Source: Luteimonas colneyensis
GTDB lineage: Bacteria; Pseudomonadota; Gammaproteobacteria; Xanthomonadales; Xanthomonadaceae
Direction of reading: 5' to 3'
DNA: 64,000 nucleotides
Assembly (NCBI RefSeq): GCF_014836665.1
Contig: NZ_JACSQJ010000001.1
Location: 372,001-436,000, forward strand
Below are positions 16,102-23,569 of this stretch, piece after piece; the first letter of the stretch is position 1; each line of letters starts with the position of its first letter. The notes under the pieces are model-generated. The model worked only from the letters and a program-made list of their open reading frames with translations, had not been told where the DNA came from and searched no databases. Position numbers and translations under genes: made by a program.

Positions 16102-17217
16102 ATGACCGAATTCATCCCGCCCGGCACGCGCTGGATCGAGCTGCCTGCCGGCTTCGCCATGAAGCGCGGCGGCGTCCTCCCGCAGGGCCGCATCGCCTAC
16201 GAGACCTGGGGCCGCCGCAACGCCGCCGGCGACAACTCCATCCTGATCCTGACCGGGCTCTCCCCCGACGCGCATGCCGCGGCGAGCAAAGACAACCCCG
16301 CGCCCGGCTGGTGGGAGGCCATGGTCGGTCCCGGCAAGGCGGTGGACACCACGCGCTGGCACGTGGTCTGCGTGAACTCGCTGGGCAGCTGCAAGGGCTC
16401 CAGCGGTCCCGCCTCAATCGATCCGGGCACCGGCCAGCCGTACCGGCTCGCCTTCCCCGACGTCTCCATCGAGGACGTGGCCGACGCCGCCGCGCACGTG
16501 CTGCGCGCGCTGGGCATCGAACGACTGGCCTGCGTCATCGGCAACTCGATGGGCGGGATGGCGGCACTGGCCCTGCTTGCCCGGCATCCCGGCATCGCGC
16601 GCAGCCACGTCAACGTCTCGGGGGCGGCCCGCGCGCTGCCGTTCTCGATCGCGATCCGCTCGCTGCAGCGCGAAGCCATCCGCCTCGATCCGGCCTGGAA
16701 CAACGGCGACTACGACGACGCGCGCTACCCCGAAAGCGGTATGCGCATGGCGCGCAAGCTCGGCGTCATCACCTACCGCTCGGCGCTGGAGTGGGACGGG
16801 CGCTTCGGTCGCGTGCGCCTGGACTCCGACCGCCGCGACGACGAGGACCCCTTCGGACTGGAGTTCGAGGTCGAGAGCTACCTCGAGGCGCATGCACGGC
16901 GCTTCGTGCGCAATTTCGATCCCAACTGCTACCTCTACCTCAGCCGCTGCATGGACTGGTTCGACATCGGCGAATCCTGCGGCGGCACCACCGCCGAAGG
17001 CCTGGCGAAGATCCGGGTCGAGCGCGCGCTGGCGATCGGCGTGCACACCGACATCCTGTTCCCGCTGCAGCAGCAGGAGGAGATCGCCGACGGCCTGCGC
17101 GCCGGGGGCTCGGCGGCGGAGTTCCTGCCGCTGGAGTCGCCACAGGGACACGATGCGTTCCTGGTGGACTTCGCGCGCTTCTCGCCCGCGATCGGCGGCT
17201 TCCTCGCGGCGCTGTGA
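16102..17217 (+). CDS. Serine O-succinyltransferase (MetX-family alpha/beta hydrolase)
   Basis: By sequence this is a MetX-family acyltransferase, 371 residues, with the nucleophile Ser149 in the elbow GNSMGGMAALALL and the closing Asp/His in IGVHTDILFP and SPQGHDAFLVDF. It resembles the Xanthomonas MetX-like enzymes shown to be L-serine O-succinyltransferases, feeding cysteine synthesis, rather than homoserine acetyltransferases; the long shared stretch SIAIRSLQREAIRLDP supports that. I therefore call it the serine enzyme, with homoserine O-acyltransferase as the alternative. The next gene, cysteine dioxygenase, also concerns cysteine. Starts 28 bases after gdhA across a CGCGGC/GCCGCG palindrome. 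Confidence 0.85.
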   Translation: MTEFIPPGTRWIELPAGFAMKRGGVLPQGRIAYETWGRRNAAGDNSILILTGLSPDAHAAASKDNPAPGWWEAMVGPGKAVDTTRWHVVCVNSLGSCKGSSGPASIDPGTGQPYRLAFPDVSIEDVADAAAHVLRALGIERLACVIGNSMGGMAALALLARHPGIARSHVNVSGAARALPFSIAIRSLQREAIRLDPAWNNGDYDDARYPESGMRMARKLGVITYRSALEWDGRFGRVRLDSDRRDDEDPFGLEFEVESYLEAHARRFVRNFDPNCYLYLSRCMDWFDIGESCGGTTAEGLAKIRVERALAIGVHTDILFPLQQQEEIADGLRAGGSAAEFLPLESPQGHDAFLVDFARFSPAIGGFLAAL

Positions 17218-17296
17218 GTCGCGCGCCGGGGCGCGGCACACCGTGGATGCTGCGCCGCGGCGCGGGCGGCGGACGGGCCGTCGTACACTCGACGCC

Positions 17297-17908
17297 ATGA
17301 GCAAGCCCAGCGATTGCACCGGCGGCGCCCTCCCCGACGTCCCGTTTCCAGGCCGCGAACGGCTGGTCGCGGGCATCGACCAGGCCCTGGCGGCCGGCGA
17401 CTGCCACGCGGTCACCGCGGCCCTGCGCGGCGTGCTGTGCGAGCTGATCCGCGACCCCGGCGTGCGCCTGCCCGACTGCGTGCACCACCCGATCGATGAC
17501 CATTACGCCCGCCGCGAGCTCTATCGCAGCCCGGAGCACGGCTACAGCGTGGTGGCCATGACCTGGGGCCCGGGCCAGGGCACCCCGATCCACGACCACG
17601 CCGGCTGCTGGTGCGTCGAGGGGGTCTGGGAAGGCGAACTCGAGATCACCCAGTTCCAGCTGCTCGAGCGCGACGGCGACCGCTTCCGCTTCCGCTCCGC
17701 CGGCGGCATGCAGGCCGGGCCCGGCAGCGCCGGCAGCCTGATCCCGCCGCACGAGTACCACACGATCCGCAACGCCGACCCCAGCGCCATCGCGGTGTCG
17801 CTGCACGTGTACGAAGGGCCGCTGGAACAGTGCTCGCGCTTCGAGGCGGTGTCCGGCGAATGGCACCTGCGCATGGACAGCACCCTGCGCACCGACGAGG
17901 CGGCCTGA
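17297..17908 (+). CDS. Cysteine dioxygenase family protein
   Basis: Non-heme iron cupin that oxidises cysteine to cysteine sulfinate (or 3-mercaptopropionate in a close subfamily). 203 residues. Metal ligands are the two histidines of GTPIHDHAGCWCVEG and the later histidine in PPHEYHTIRN; the C-terminal SLHVYEG fits the cupin barrel. The Cys in HAGCWC sits where the Cys-Tyr crosslink cysteine occurs in some members. It follows the serine O-succinyltransferase gene by 79 bases on the same strand and precedes tRNA-Leu. Confidence 0.87.
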   Translation: MSKPSDCTGGALPDVPFPGRERLVAGIDQALAAGDCHAVTAALRGVLCELIRDPGVRLPDCVHHPIDDHYARRELYRSPEHGYSVVAMTWGPGQGTPIHDHAGCWCVEGVWEGELEITQFQLLERDGDRFRFRSAGGMQAGPGSAGSLIPPHEYHTIRNADPSAIAVSLHVYEGPLEQCSRFEAVSGEWHLRMDSTLRTDEAA

Positions 17909-17922
17909 GCGTCCGCTGCCGC

Positions 17923-17928
17923 TATACT
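17923..17928 (+). promoter_or_regulatory. Promoter -10 element of tRNA-Leu
   Basis: TATACT lies 10 bases before the tRNA 5' end and is followed by a GC-rich discriminator (TGGCGCCC), typical of stringently controlled stable-RNA promoters. No convincing -35 hexamer is visible at 17 bases. Confidence 0.5.
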
Positions 17929-17938
17929 TGGCGCCCGC

Positions 17939-18025
17939 GCCGGAATGGCGGAATCGGTAGACGCAGCGGACTCAAAATCCGCCGCCCTTAAAAGCGTGTG
18001 GGTTCGAGTCCCACTTCCGGCACCA
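17939..18025 (+). tRNA. tRNA-Leu (CAA)
   Basis: 87-base class II tRNA with encoded CCA. The acceptor GCCGGAA pairs with TTCCGGC; the anticodon stem-loop GCGGA-CTCAAAA-TCCGC gives anticodon CAA; the T loop is GGTTCGAGTCC. A long variable arm follows the anticodon stem, as expected for leucine. Confidence 0.97.
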
Positions 18026-18228
18026 GCGTAGGATTTTTCTGACCCTGCGACGGGGGCAGCGCCGATACCGGCACCAGCGCTTCGTCCGCATCATGTCCTG
18101 ACCGGCAGCACAGCGCACCAACGGACGGAGCGCCGCCTACAGGGACGTACGGCCGTGGCCTCTGGCCACGGTGCTGGGCCGGAAACTTCTTCCGCGCACC
18201 GGGCGATCCCGCCGGCTACGATGGCCGC

Positions 18229-19056
18229 ATGTGCCTGATCGCCCTCGCCTGGCGCCAGCATCCGCGCTGGCCGCTCGTCATCGCCGCCAACCGCGATGAA
18301 CTCCACGCCCGCCCGACGGCGAGCGCCGCCCCCGATCCCGACGCCCCTGCCGTGTATGGCGGCCGCGACCTCCTGCAGGGTGGCGGCTGGCTGCAGGCGT
18401 CGGGCCGCGCTCGGCTGGCGGCGGTCACCAATGTGCGCAACGGCCACGCCGCCGGCGCGTATCCGCGTTCGCGTGGGTGGCTGGTGCGTGACTTCGTGCG
18501 TGGCGACCTGTCCGCGGCGGCCTTCGCCGCCGGCCCCGCCGCCGCCAATGGCCACGGTCCGTTCAATGCGCTGTTCTGGGACGGCGCCTCGCTGGTCCAT
18601 GCCAGCAACCATCCCGGCGCGGGGCATGCCGCCGTCGCACCCGGCATCCACGCCATGTCGAACGGCGCCTTCGACGCGCCGTGGCCCAAGAGCATGGCGG
18701 CGACGCGGGCGCTCGACGACTGGCTGCGCTCGATGGCCGGCCTGGCCGATCCGCCGCAGGCGATCGACGCATACGAGCCCCTGTTCGGCGCGCTCGCCGA
18801 CACCACCGTCGCACCGGACGCCGTGCTGCCCGACACGGGCGTGGGCCTGGAGCTCGAGCGCATGCTCTCTCCGCCCTTCGTTCGAGGCGAATCCTATGGC
18901 ACCCGATGCAGCACGCTGGTCGTGGTGGCCCCGGACAGCGCGGTCTTCGTGGAACGACGCTTCGGACCCGCGGGCCGCGCCCTGGGCGACAGCCTCGCCT
19001 TGGTGCCGCTGGATTCGACCCTGTCGATTCCCGGCATGCAGGAGCACGCTGGCTGA
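18229..19056 (+). CDS. NRDE family protein (TANGO2-like)
   Basis: Cytosolic 275-residue member of the NRDE/TANGO2 family, named from the N-terminal Asn-Arg-Asp-Glu in WPLVIAANRDELHARP. The invariant start MCLIALAW supports an Ntn-type N-terminal cysteine. Further family blocks are GGRDLLQGGGWLQ, RLAAVTNVRNG and SRGWLVRDFV. The family has been linked to heme and lipid handling, but the biochemical function is unresolved. It converges with the small membrane-protein gene at 19070. Confidence 0.85.
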   Translation: MCLIALAWRQHPRWPLVIAANRDELHARPTASAAPDPDAPAVYGGRDLLQGGGWLQASGRARLAAVTNVRNGHAAGAYPRSRGWLVRDFVRGDLSAAAFAAGPAAANGHGPFNALFWDGASLVHASNHPGAGHAAVAPGIHAMSNGAFDAPWPKSMAATRALDDWLRSMAGLADPPQAIDAYEPLFGALADTTVAPDAVLPDTGVGLELERMLSPPFVRGESYGTRCSTLVVVAPDSAVFVERRFGPAGRALGDSLALVPLDSTLSIPGMQEHAG

Positions 19057-19069
19057 AGCGCGGCCACCG

Positions 19070-19471
19070 TCAGGGCGAACTGGCCCGGCAGCGCAGCGGC
19101 GCGCTGTGCTCCAGGCCCTGCTCCCAGCCGTTCGGCCGGCGCAGCGCGATGGTGGCGTTGATGCAGGCGCGCTCCGCGCCGTCGCGCATCGCCGTGATCG
19201 GACCGGGCAGCAGCACGACGTCGCCGCCGCTGCTCTGACCGACCGTCACGACGGCCGCGTCGTCCACTGCGGGCTCGGGCTCCGCCCCACCCTCGCCCGC
19301 GGCGCGCGACGCGGCCGCGACGGCCACCACGGGCTCGTCGTCCCCGGCGAAGGCCGTGCCGGCAACGTGGCGCACGATGTCGGCCAGCAGGATGCCGGAG
19401 GCGACGGCGAGCAGGATCGGCACGAACAACGACCAGGCGCTGCGACCGTCACCCAGCGAGACTTGGTTCAT
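19070..19471 (-). CDS. Small membrane-anchored hypothetical protein
   Basis: I do not recognise a family. The 133-residue product starts MNQVSLGDGRSAWSLF and has one hydrophobic segment near the N-terminus (LFVPILLAVASGILLADIV), then an Ala/Glu/Asp-rich stretch and a C-terminal globular part (GDVVLLPGPITAMRDGAERACINATIALRR) with one cysteine, likely periplasmic. Coding evidence: GGAGG seven bases before the ATG, codon bias like its neighbours and a sensible topology. The upstream region holds a perfect hairpin CCTCGGGT/ACCCGAGG and a structured segment described separately. Confidence 0.6.
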   Translation of the reverse strand: MNQVSLGDGRSAWSLFVPILLAVASGILLADIVRHVAGTAFAGDDEPVVAVAAASRAAGEGGAEPEPAVDDAAVVTVGQSSGGDVVLLPGPITAMRDGAERACINATIALRRPNGWEQGLEHSAPLRCRASSP

Positions 19472-19561
19472 GGCGTGTCCTCCGGAAGTCGCCAGAGTAG
19501 CGCTTCCAGGGAAGTCCGAAGCCTCGGGTCTACCCGAGGTCCAGGCCCAGCGCAAGACATG

Positions 19562-19668
19562 TGAAAGGCCCAGTCGTCCGGGATGTTCCCGGGCGGCTGA
19601 GCCTCTCGTCGTCGAAGCGATTGCCTTGGGCTGTCGAGCCGTCCGGCTTTTTCTTCGACGGGGGCGAC
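19562..19668 (+). ncRNA. Structured intergenic segment, possible small RNA with terminator
   Basis: On the plus strand the segment contains GTCCGGGATGTTCCCGGGC, a CGTCGAAG/CTTCGACG pair (about 19611 and 19652) and two mutually exclusive hairpins, GGCT-gtcg-AGCC and AGCC-gtcc-GGCT, the latter followed by TTTTTCTT. This is a terminator-like end with no plus-strand gene downstream. On the minus strand the same loops expose GGA. No 6S, SRP, tmRNA or riboswitch core is recognisable, so identity and strand are uncertain. Confidence 0.35.
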
Positions 19669-19695
19669 GATACCGCAGCGGTCGTTAGGCGGACG

Positions 19696-20172
19696 TCAAT
19701 CCAGGCGACCGTCCATCGGCGGCCCTGGCCACGGCCACCAGCCGCGGCCGGTCAATGCGTAGCGGTCGGCGGCGCGCTCGAAGCGGTTGCGCACGCCGAT
19801 GCCGCCGCACAGGAAGTACAGCGGCAGGAAGAAAGGCCCCAGCGCCATGTACTGCAGCACGTGCGCGCGTTCGTGGTCGACCAGGCGCACGGCGGGCTGC
19901 CGGCACAGTCCCGCCCGGTGGGCGTAGGTCAGGCAGTCGCGGTCGAGGCTGTCGCCGGTGTGCAGGATGACGTTGCCCAGGGTGAGCGCGCCGCCGGGCC
20001 CCCAGGGCACGCCGTCGAAGACGAGGGCGAGCTCGGGCCCGCGCAGGCGCATGCGCGCGCCGAACGGCAGCGCGGCCAGTCCGACGGCCAGGCCCACCAG
20101 GGTGTTGGGCAGCGTCCACGCCAGGCCGAGGACGCCCCCGGCCACGCGCGCCGCGCCCCGCAGCGCGCTCAA
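19696..20172 (-). CDS. Small HExxH protein, predicted gluzincin-like metallopeptidase
   Basis: 158 residues. After a hydrophobic N-terminal part (VLGLAWTLPNTLVGLAVGLAAL), the segment LVDHERAHVLQYMALGP carries a perfect HExxH (His100-Glu101-His104) followed by HVxQ. The third ligand is probably Glu132 in NRFERAADRYAL, an ExxAD pattern. This is the minimal zinc-protease arrangement of gluzincins, but no named family is recognised. The chosen start is TTG at 20172, overlapping the pspC stop, with GAGGA upstream; no in-frame ATG fits before the conserved part. It is the last gene of the phaEC operon. Confidence 0.65.
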   Translation of the reverse strand: MSALRGAARVAGGVLGLAWTLPNTLVGLAVGLAALPFGARMRLRGPELALVFDGVPWGPGGALTLGNVILHTGDSLDRDCLTYAHRAGLCRQPAVRLVDHERAHVLQYMALGPFFLPLYFLCGGIGVRNRFERAADRYALTGRGWWPWPGPPMDGRLD

Positions 20173-20369
20173 CCGTCCTCGGGCATCAGCAGCCACAGCA
20201 CCAGGTACACCAGGATGCCGGGGAACGCGGCCGAGAGCACCGAGGCCACCACGTAGACCACGCGCAGCAGGGTCGAGCTCCAGCCGAATCGGCGCGCGAT
20301 GCCGCCGACGACGCCGGCGAGCACGCGGTCGTCGAGCGGACGGGCGAGCCTGGGACGTTCGACGTTCAT
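20169..20369 (-). CDS. PspC-domain membrane protein
   Basis: 66-residue PspC domain: RPLDDRVLAGVVGGIARRFGW, then a hydrophobic helix LRVVYVVASVLSAAFPGILVYLVLWLLMPED. PspC proteins of the phage-shock system sense envelope stress, but stand-alone short PspC proteins have no fixed role. Translationally coupled to phaC (ATGA overlap at 20366-20369) and to the HExxH protein downstream. No pspA or pspB is in the window. Confidence 0.88.
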   Translation of the reverse strand: MNVERPRLARPLDDRVLAGVVGGIARRFGWSSTLLRVVYVVASVLSAAFPGILVYLVLWLLMPEDG

Positions 20370-21430
20370 CGCTGCGCCAGCCAGCCGTGGATCGCGTCGG
20401 GCACTTCCTTCTGCGCGCGGCCAGAGACGTAGATGCCGATGTGGCCGCCGCGGAAGGACAGTTCGGAGTAGTCACCGGTGCCGACCAGCCCGCGCAGCGG
20501 CTTCGATGCCGAGGGCGGCACCAGGTGGTCCTGCTCGGCGTAGATGTTGAGCACCGGCATCTCGACCATGCCCAGGTGCACCTCGCGGCCGCCGATCTCG
20601 ATGCCGCCTTCCACGAAGCCGTTGCGCTGGTAGTACATGGTGATGAACTGGCGGAAGGCCTCGCCGGCCTGGTCGGGCGAGTCGAAGATCCACTTCTCCA
20701 TGCGCAGGAAGTCCTCCATCGCCGCCTTGTCGTCGAGGATGTCGGCCATGCCGACGTACTTCTGCACGAACAGCCGCCAGGGCTTCAGCGTCAGGTAGCA
20801 CATGTTCATCAGGTCGGCCGGCACGTTGCCCAGCGTGTCGACGAACAGGTCCACGTCCATGCCGCGCGTCCAGTTCGACAGCATGTTGTCCGGCGTGTGG
20901 AAGTCCACCGGCGTGACCATGGTGATGAGGTTGCGCACCTTGTCCGGGTTGAGCGCGGCGTAGCTCAGCGAGAACGCGCCGCCCTGGCAGATCCCGAGCA
21001 GGTTGATCGCGTCGATACCGTACGCCTCGCGCAGGTGGTCGACGGCGCCGCCGATGAAGCGCTCGATGTAGTCCTCGAGGTCGAGGAAGCGGTCCGAGCG
21101 GTCGGGATAGCCCCAGTCGATGATGTAGACGTCCTGGCCGCGCGCGAGCAGCTGGCGCACCAGCGACTTGTTGTCCTGCAGGTCGACCATGTAAGGCCGG
21201 TTGACCAGCGCGTAGGCGATCAGCAGCGGCACCTCGACGCTGGGCGCGCGCTCGCCGATGAAGCGGTAGAGCACGACCTTGCCGTCGCGCCAGACCTCCT
21301 CGCGCCGCGTGGCGCCGAAGTCGACGTCGTCGACCTCGCGCAGCACCTGCAGGCCGGCCGCCAGCTTCTGCTGCAGGCGCATCGCTTCTTCGGCGAGTCC
21401 CGCGGGGGTGATGTTGAGCGGACCGTACAT
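20366..21430 (-). CDS. phaC: Class III polyhydroxyalkanoate synthase, catalytic subunit
   Basis: Polymerises (R)-3-hydroxyacyl-CoA to PHA on granule surfaces. 354 residues, the size of class III PhaC, which needs PhaE. The lipase-like box GICQGG places the catalytic cysteine at residue 148; the catalytic Asp is in IYAEQDHLVPP and the His in RGGHIGIYVSG. The N-terminal NRPYMVDLQDNKSLVRQLLA and WGYPDRSDRFLDLEDY blocks are typical. It lies one base after phaE, overlaps pspC, and is in the operon phaE-phaC-pspC-HExxH gene. Confidence 0.95.
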   Translation of the reverse strand: MYGPLNITPAGLAEEAMRLQQKLAAGLQVLREVDDVDFGATRREEVWRDGKVVLYRFIGERAPSVEVPLLIAYALVNRPYMVDLQDNKSLVRQLLARGQDVYIIDWGYPDRSDRFLDLEDYIERFIGGAVDHLREAYGIDAINLLGICQGGAFSLSYAALNPDKVRNLITMVTPVDFHTPDNMLSNWTRGMDVDLFVDTLGNVPADLMNMCYLTLKPWRLFVQKYVGMADILDDKAAMEDFLRMEKWIFDSPDQAGEAFRQFITMYYQRNGFVEGGIEIGGREVHLGMVEMPVLNIYAEQDHLVPPSASKPLRGLVGTGDYSELSFRGGHIGIYVSGRAQKEVPDAIHGWLAQR

Positions 21431-21431
21431 G

Positions 21432-22778
21432 TCAGCGCTTCCCCTTCTTCGCGGACTTGCCCGCGGACTTTCCAGTCGTCTTCCCCGCTGGCTTCTTCAC
21501 GGCTGGCTTCGCTGCCTTCGCATCCTTCCCGGCCTTCTTCGCGATCGGTTCGGGGGCACGCGGCACGGCGCCGGAGATCGCACCCCCGAAGCCGCTGCGC
21601 GCGAACGACGTCCGCTTCGCAGGCGCTTTCGGCGCACGCGCGGCGGTACCGGCGCTCGGAGCCGTCGCAGCAGCGGCCCGGGGGCGCCGCGTCGCCTCCG
21701 CCGTCGTCGCGGTCCGCGCGGGCGTCCGCGATGCACGCTTCCCGGCGGCGGTATCGCCGCCACCTCGCTTCGACACGGCCTTGGCCCGGGCTCGCGGCGC
21801 CGTGCCGGCCACGGCCTCCGACGCCGGATCCCCGGCCTGCCGACGCGCGCCGTCCGGCCGCGGCGAACGGGCCAGCGCATCACGCAGCCGGCGCACTTCG
21901 CGCTCGAGCTGCGCCAGCTTGCGGTGGGCGCCATCGAGTTCGCTGCGCGTGGGCATGCCCAGCTGCGCGCTCGCGTCCTCGACCATGCGCTGCACGCCGG
22001 CGCGCACGCGCATCTGCGCGTTCACCAGGCGGCCGTAGACCTCCCGGAACTCGGGCGACAGCGCGATTTCCGCGTAGCCTTCCTCGGCGGCGTCGATCCA
22101 GAGATCGAACAGCGCGCGCGCCGACTGCAGCTGGCGGCCCGGCTCCTCGTGGTCGATCAGCCGGTTCTCGAAGATCAGGAACGCCTCCTGCTGCGCCTTG
22201 GCCATCAGCGCGGCATAGGCGCTGGACGCCTGCTGGTACTCGGCCATGTGCCCGGCCAGCTGCTGCATGCGCTCCTGGTGCTCGCGGCCGGCGCCGAACG
22301 CCGGCATGCGCAGCCAGGAGGCGCTTTCGTCGCGCATCGACTGCAGCCACGGTGATGCGTCCTCGACCCACTGCTCCAGGCCCTGCAGGCCGTGGCCGCG
22401 CAGGCTGCGCAGCATCTCCGGGAACGGGTTCTCGCCGGCGGCGCCGAGGGCTTCCTTCCAGGCGCGCGCGACGTCCACCGCGTTGTTCTCCTGGCCGGCG
22501 AAGCGCGCCGCCACCTCCTGCATGCGCGCATACCACTGCCGCGCCTGCCGGTTGAAATGGCCGACCGCATCGTCGGCCTCCGCGCGGCCGCCGTGCGCGA
22601 GCCGCGCCCACCAGTCCAGCGAGTCCTGCCAGGCCTCGACGCCCGGTGGCGGCATGTGCGGCCCGCCCATGCCCGGGATCGCCCCCATGCCGGGTGCGGC
22701 GCTGCGCAGCGCGTCGCCCCATGCGGCCCAGTAGCGCCGCGCCAGCGACTCGAAATCGTCCCGTGGATTGCCCTGCAT
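21432..22778 (-). CDS. phaE: Class III PHA synthase subunit PhaE with a histone-like tail
   Basis: Non-catalytic partner that activates PhaC. The 448 residues start MQGNPRDDFESLARRYWAAWG with GGAGG before the ATG at 22778. The middle part shows the PhaE signature, ENRLIDHEEPGRQ and ALSPEFREVYGRLVNAQMRV, then a coiled-coil (LDGAHRKLAQLEREVRRLRD). From about residue 305 the protein turns into a Lys/Ala/Pro/Thr-rich basic tail ending KSAGKSAKKGKR, like histone H1 or the DNA-binding tail of the phasin PhaF. Such a tail is not part of the minimal PhaE and suggests DNA or granule contact. One base separates it from phaC. Confidence 0.88.
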   Translation of the reverse strand: MQGNPRDDFESLARRYWAAWGDALRSAAPGMGAIPGMGGPHMPPPGVEAWQDSLDWWARLAHGGRAEADDAVGHFNRQARQWYARMQEVAARFAGQENNAVDVARAWKEALGAAGENPFPEMLRSLRGHGLQGLEQWVEDASPWLQSMRDESASWLRMPAFGAGREHQERMQQLAGHMAEYQQASSAYAALMAKAQQEAFLIFENRLIDHEEPGRQLQSARALFDLWIDAAEEGYAEIALSPEFREVYGRLVNAQMRVRAGVQRMVEDASAQLGMPTRSELDGAHRKLAQLEREVRRLRDALARSPRPDGARRQAGDPASEAVAGTAPRARAKAVSKRGGGDTAAGKRASRTPARTATTAEATRRPRAAAATAPSAGTAARAPKAPAKRTSFARSGFGGAISGAVPRAPEPIAKKAGKDAKAAKPAVKKPAGKTTGKSAGKSAKKGKR

Positions 22779-22839
22779 CGCCCGCCTCCGTCCGCCTGGC
22801 CCGATCATAGCAACCGCGCATGGCGGCGCCAGCGCCGGC

Positions 22840-23460
22840 TCAGGGCTTGGGGATGCGCAGGGTCTTGCTGATCATCAGCGAGCCCGACAGCGCATACACC
22901 AGCACCAGCGGATGCAGCTGCCAGGGGCCGAGCTGCCACTGCCCGAACCAGATCGCGTCGCCGATCGCGCCCTGCCACGCGGCCACCGCCAGCAGCCCGA
23001 CGATGGCGACGCTGGTCGGGATCGGCGTACCTTCGAAGTACTTCACCTTGTCGCCGCCGTCGGCCAGCGTTTCGGCGGTGACGTTGTAGCGCGCCAGGCG
23101 GCTGACGCCGCAGCCGACGAACCAGCTCAGCACCACCCAGTCCCAGCCGCCCTGCAGGCCGCAGGCATAGCCGAGGGCCGCGGGTGCGACGCCGAAGGAG
23201 ATCACGTCGGCCAGCGAGTCGAGTTCGCGGCCCAGCGTCGAGGCCACCTTGCGCCAGCGCGCGATGCGCCCGTCGAAGGCGTCGAACACGAAGGCCAGCG
23301 GGATCAACGCCATGCCAAGCAGCAGGTCGCGGACGCCGCCCTCCTGCAGGTAGCGCATCGCCGCGAAGATCGCGCCGGTGCCGCAGAAGGCGTTGGCGAG
23401 GGTGAACCAGTCCGCGAGGTGGAAGTCGCGGAGCATCGAGAAGTGGCGCTGGCGGGTCAT
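22840..23460 (-). CDS. pssA: CDP-diacylglycerol--serine O-phosphatidyltransferase
   Basis: Makes phosphatidylserine, the precursor of phosphatidylethanolamine, in the inner membrane. The 206-residue protein has the CDP-alcohol phosphotransferase motif DGRIARWRKVASTLGRELD followed by SLAD, and about six to seven hydrophobic helices, as in type II PssA. ATG at 23460 with a weak GGAA upstream. It stands 61 bases before phaE on the same strand and may lead that operon, though the functional link to PHA is unclear. Confidence 0.9.
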   Translation of the reverse strand: MTRQRHFSMLRDFHLADWFTLANAFCGTGAIFAAMRYLQEGGVRDLLLGMALIPLAFVFDAFDGRIARWRKVASTLGRELDSLADVISFGVAPAALGYACGLQGGWDWVVLSWFVGCGVSRLARYNVTAETLADGGDKVKYFEGTPIPTSVAIVGLLAVAAWQGAIGDAIWFGQWQLGPWQLHPLVLVYALSGSLMISKTLRIPKP

Positions 23461-23569
23461 GGGCGTTCCGGTGGCCGCGAGGGCATCCAGCATGCCAAAC
23501 CCGGCGTGGATGCGGCAGTACGACGCACTCCCGGCCGCCAGCAGGACCGGTCCGCGCCGCCGCGTTTCC

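Noticed and set aside
19562-19668. 6S RNA, SRP RNA, tmRNA or a named riboswitch at this locus
   Set aside because: None of the conserved cores of these RNAs is present; only generic hairpins were found.
23490-23520. A possible third copy of the GCATCGTAC motif upstream of pssA (GCGTCGTACT on the minus strand)
   Set aside because: Only the first ten positions agree; TTCG and GGACGC are missing, so it does not differ from chance.
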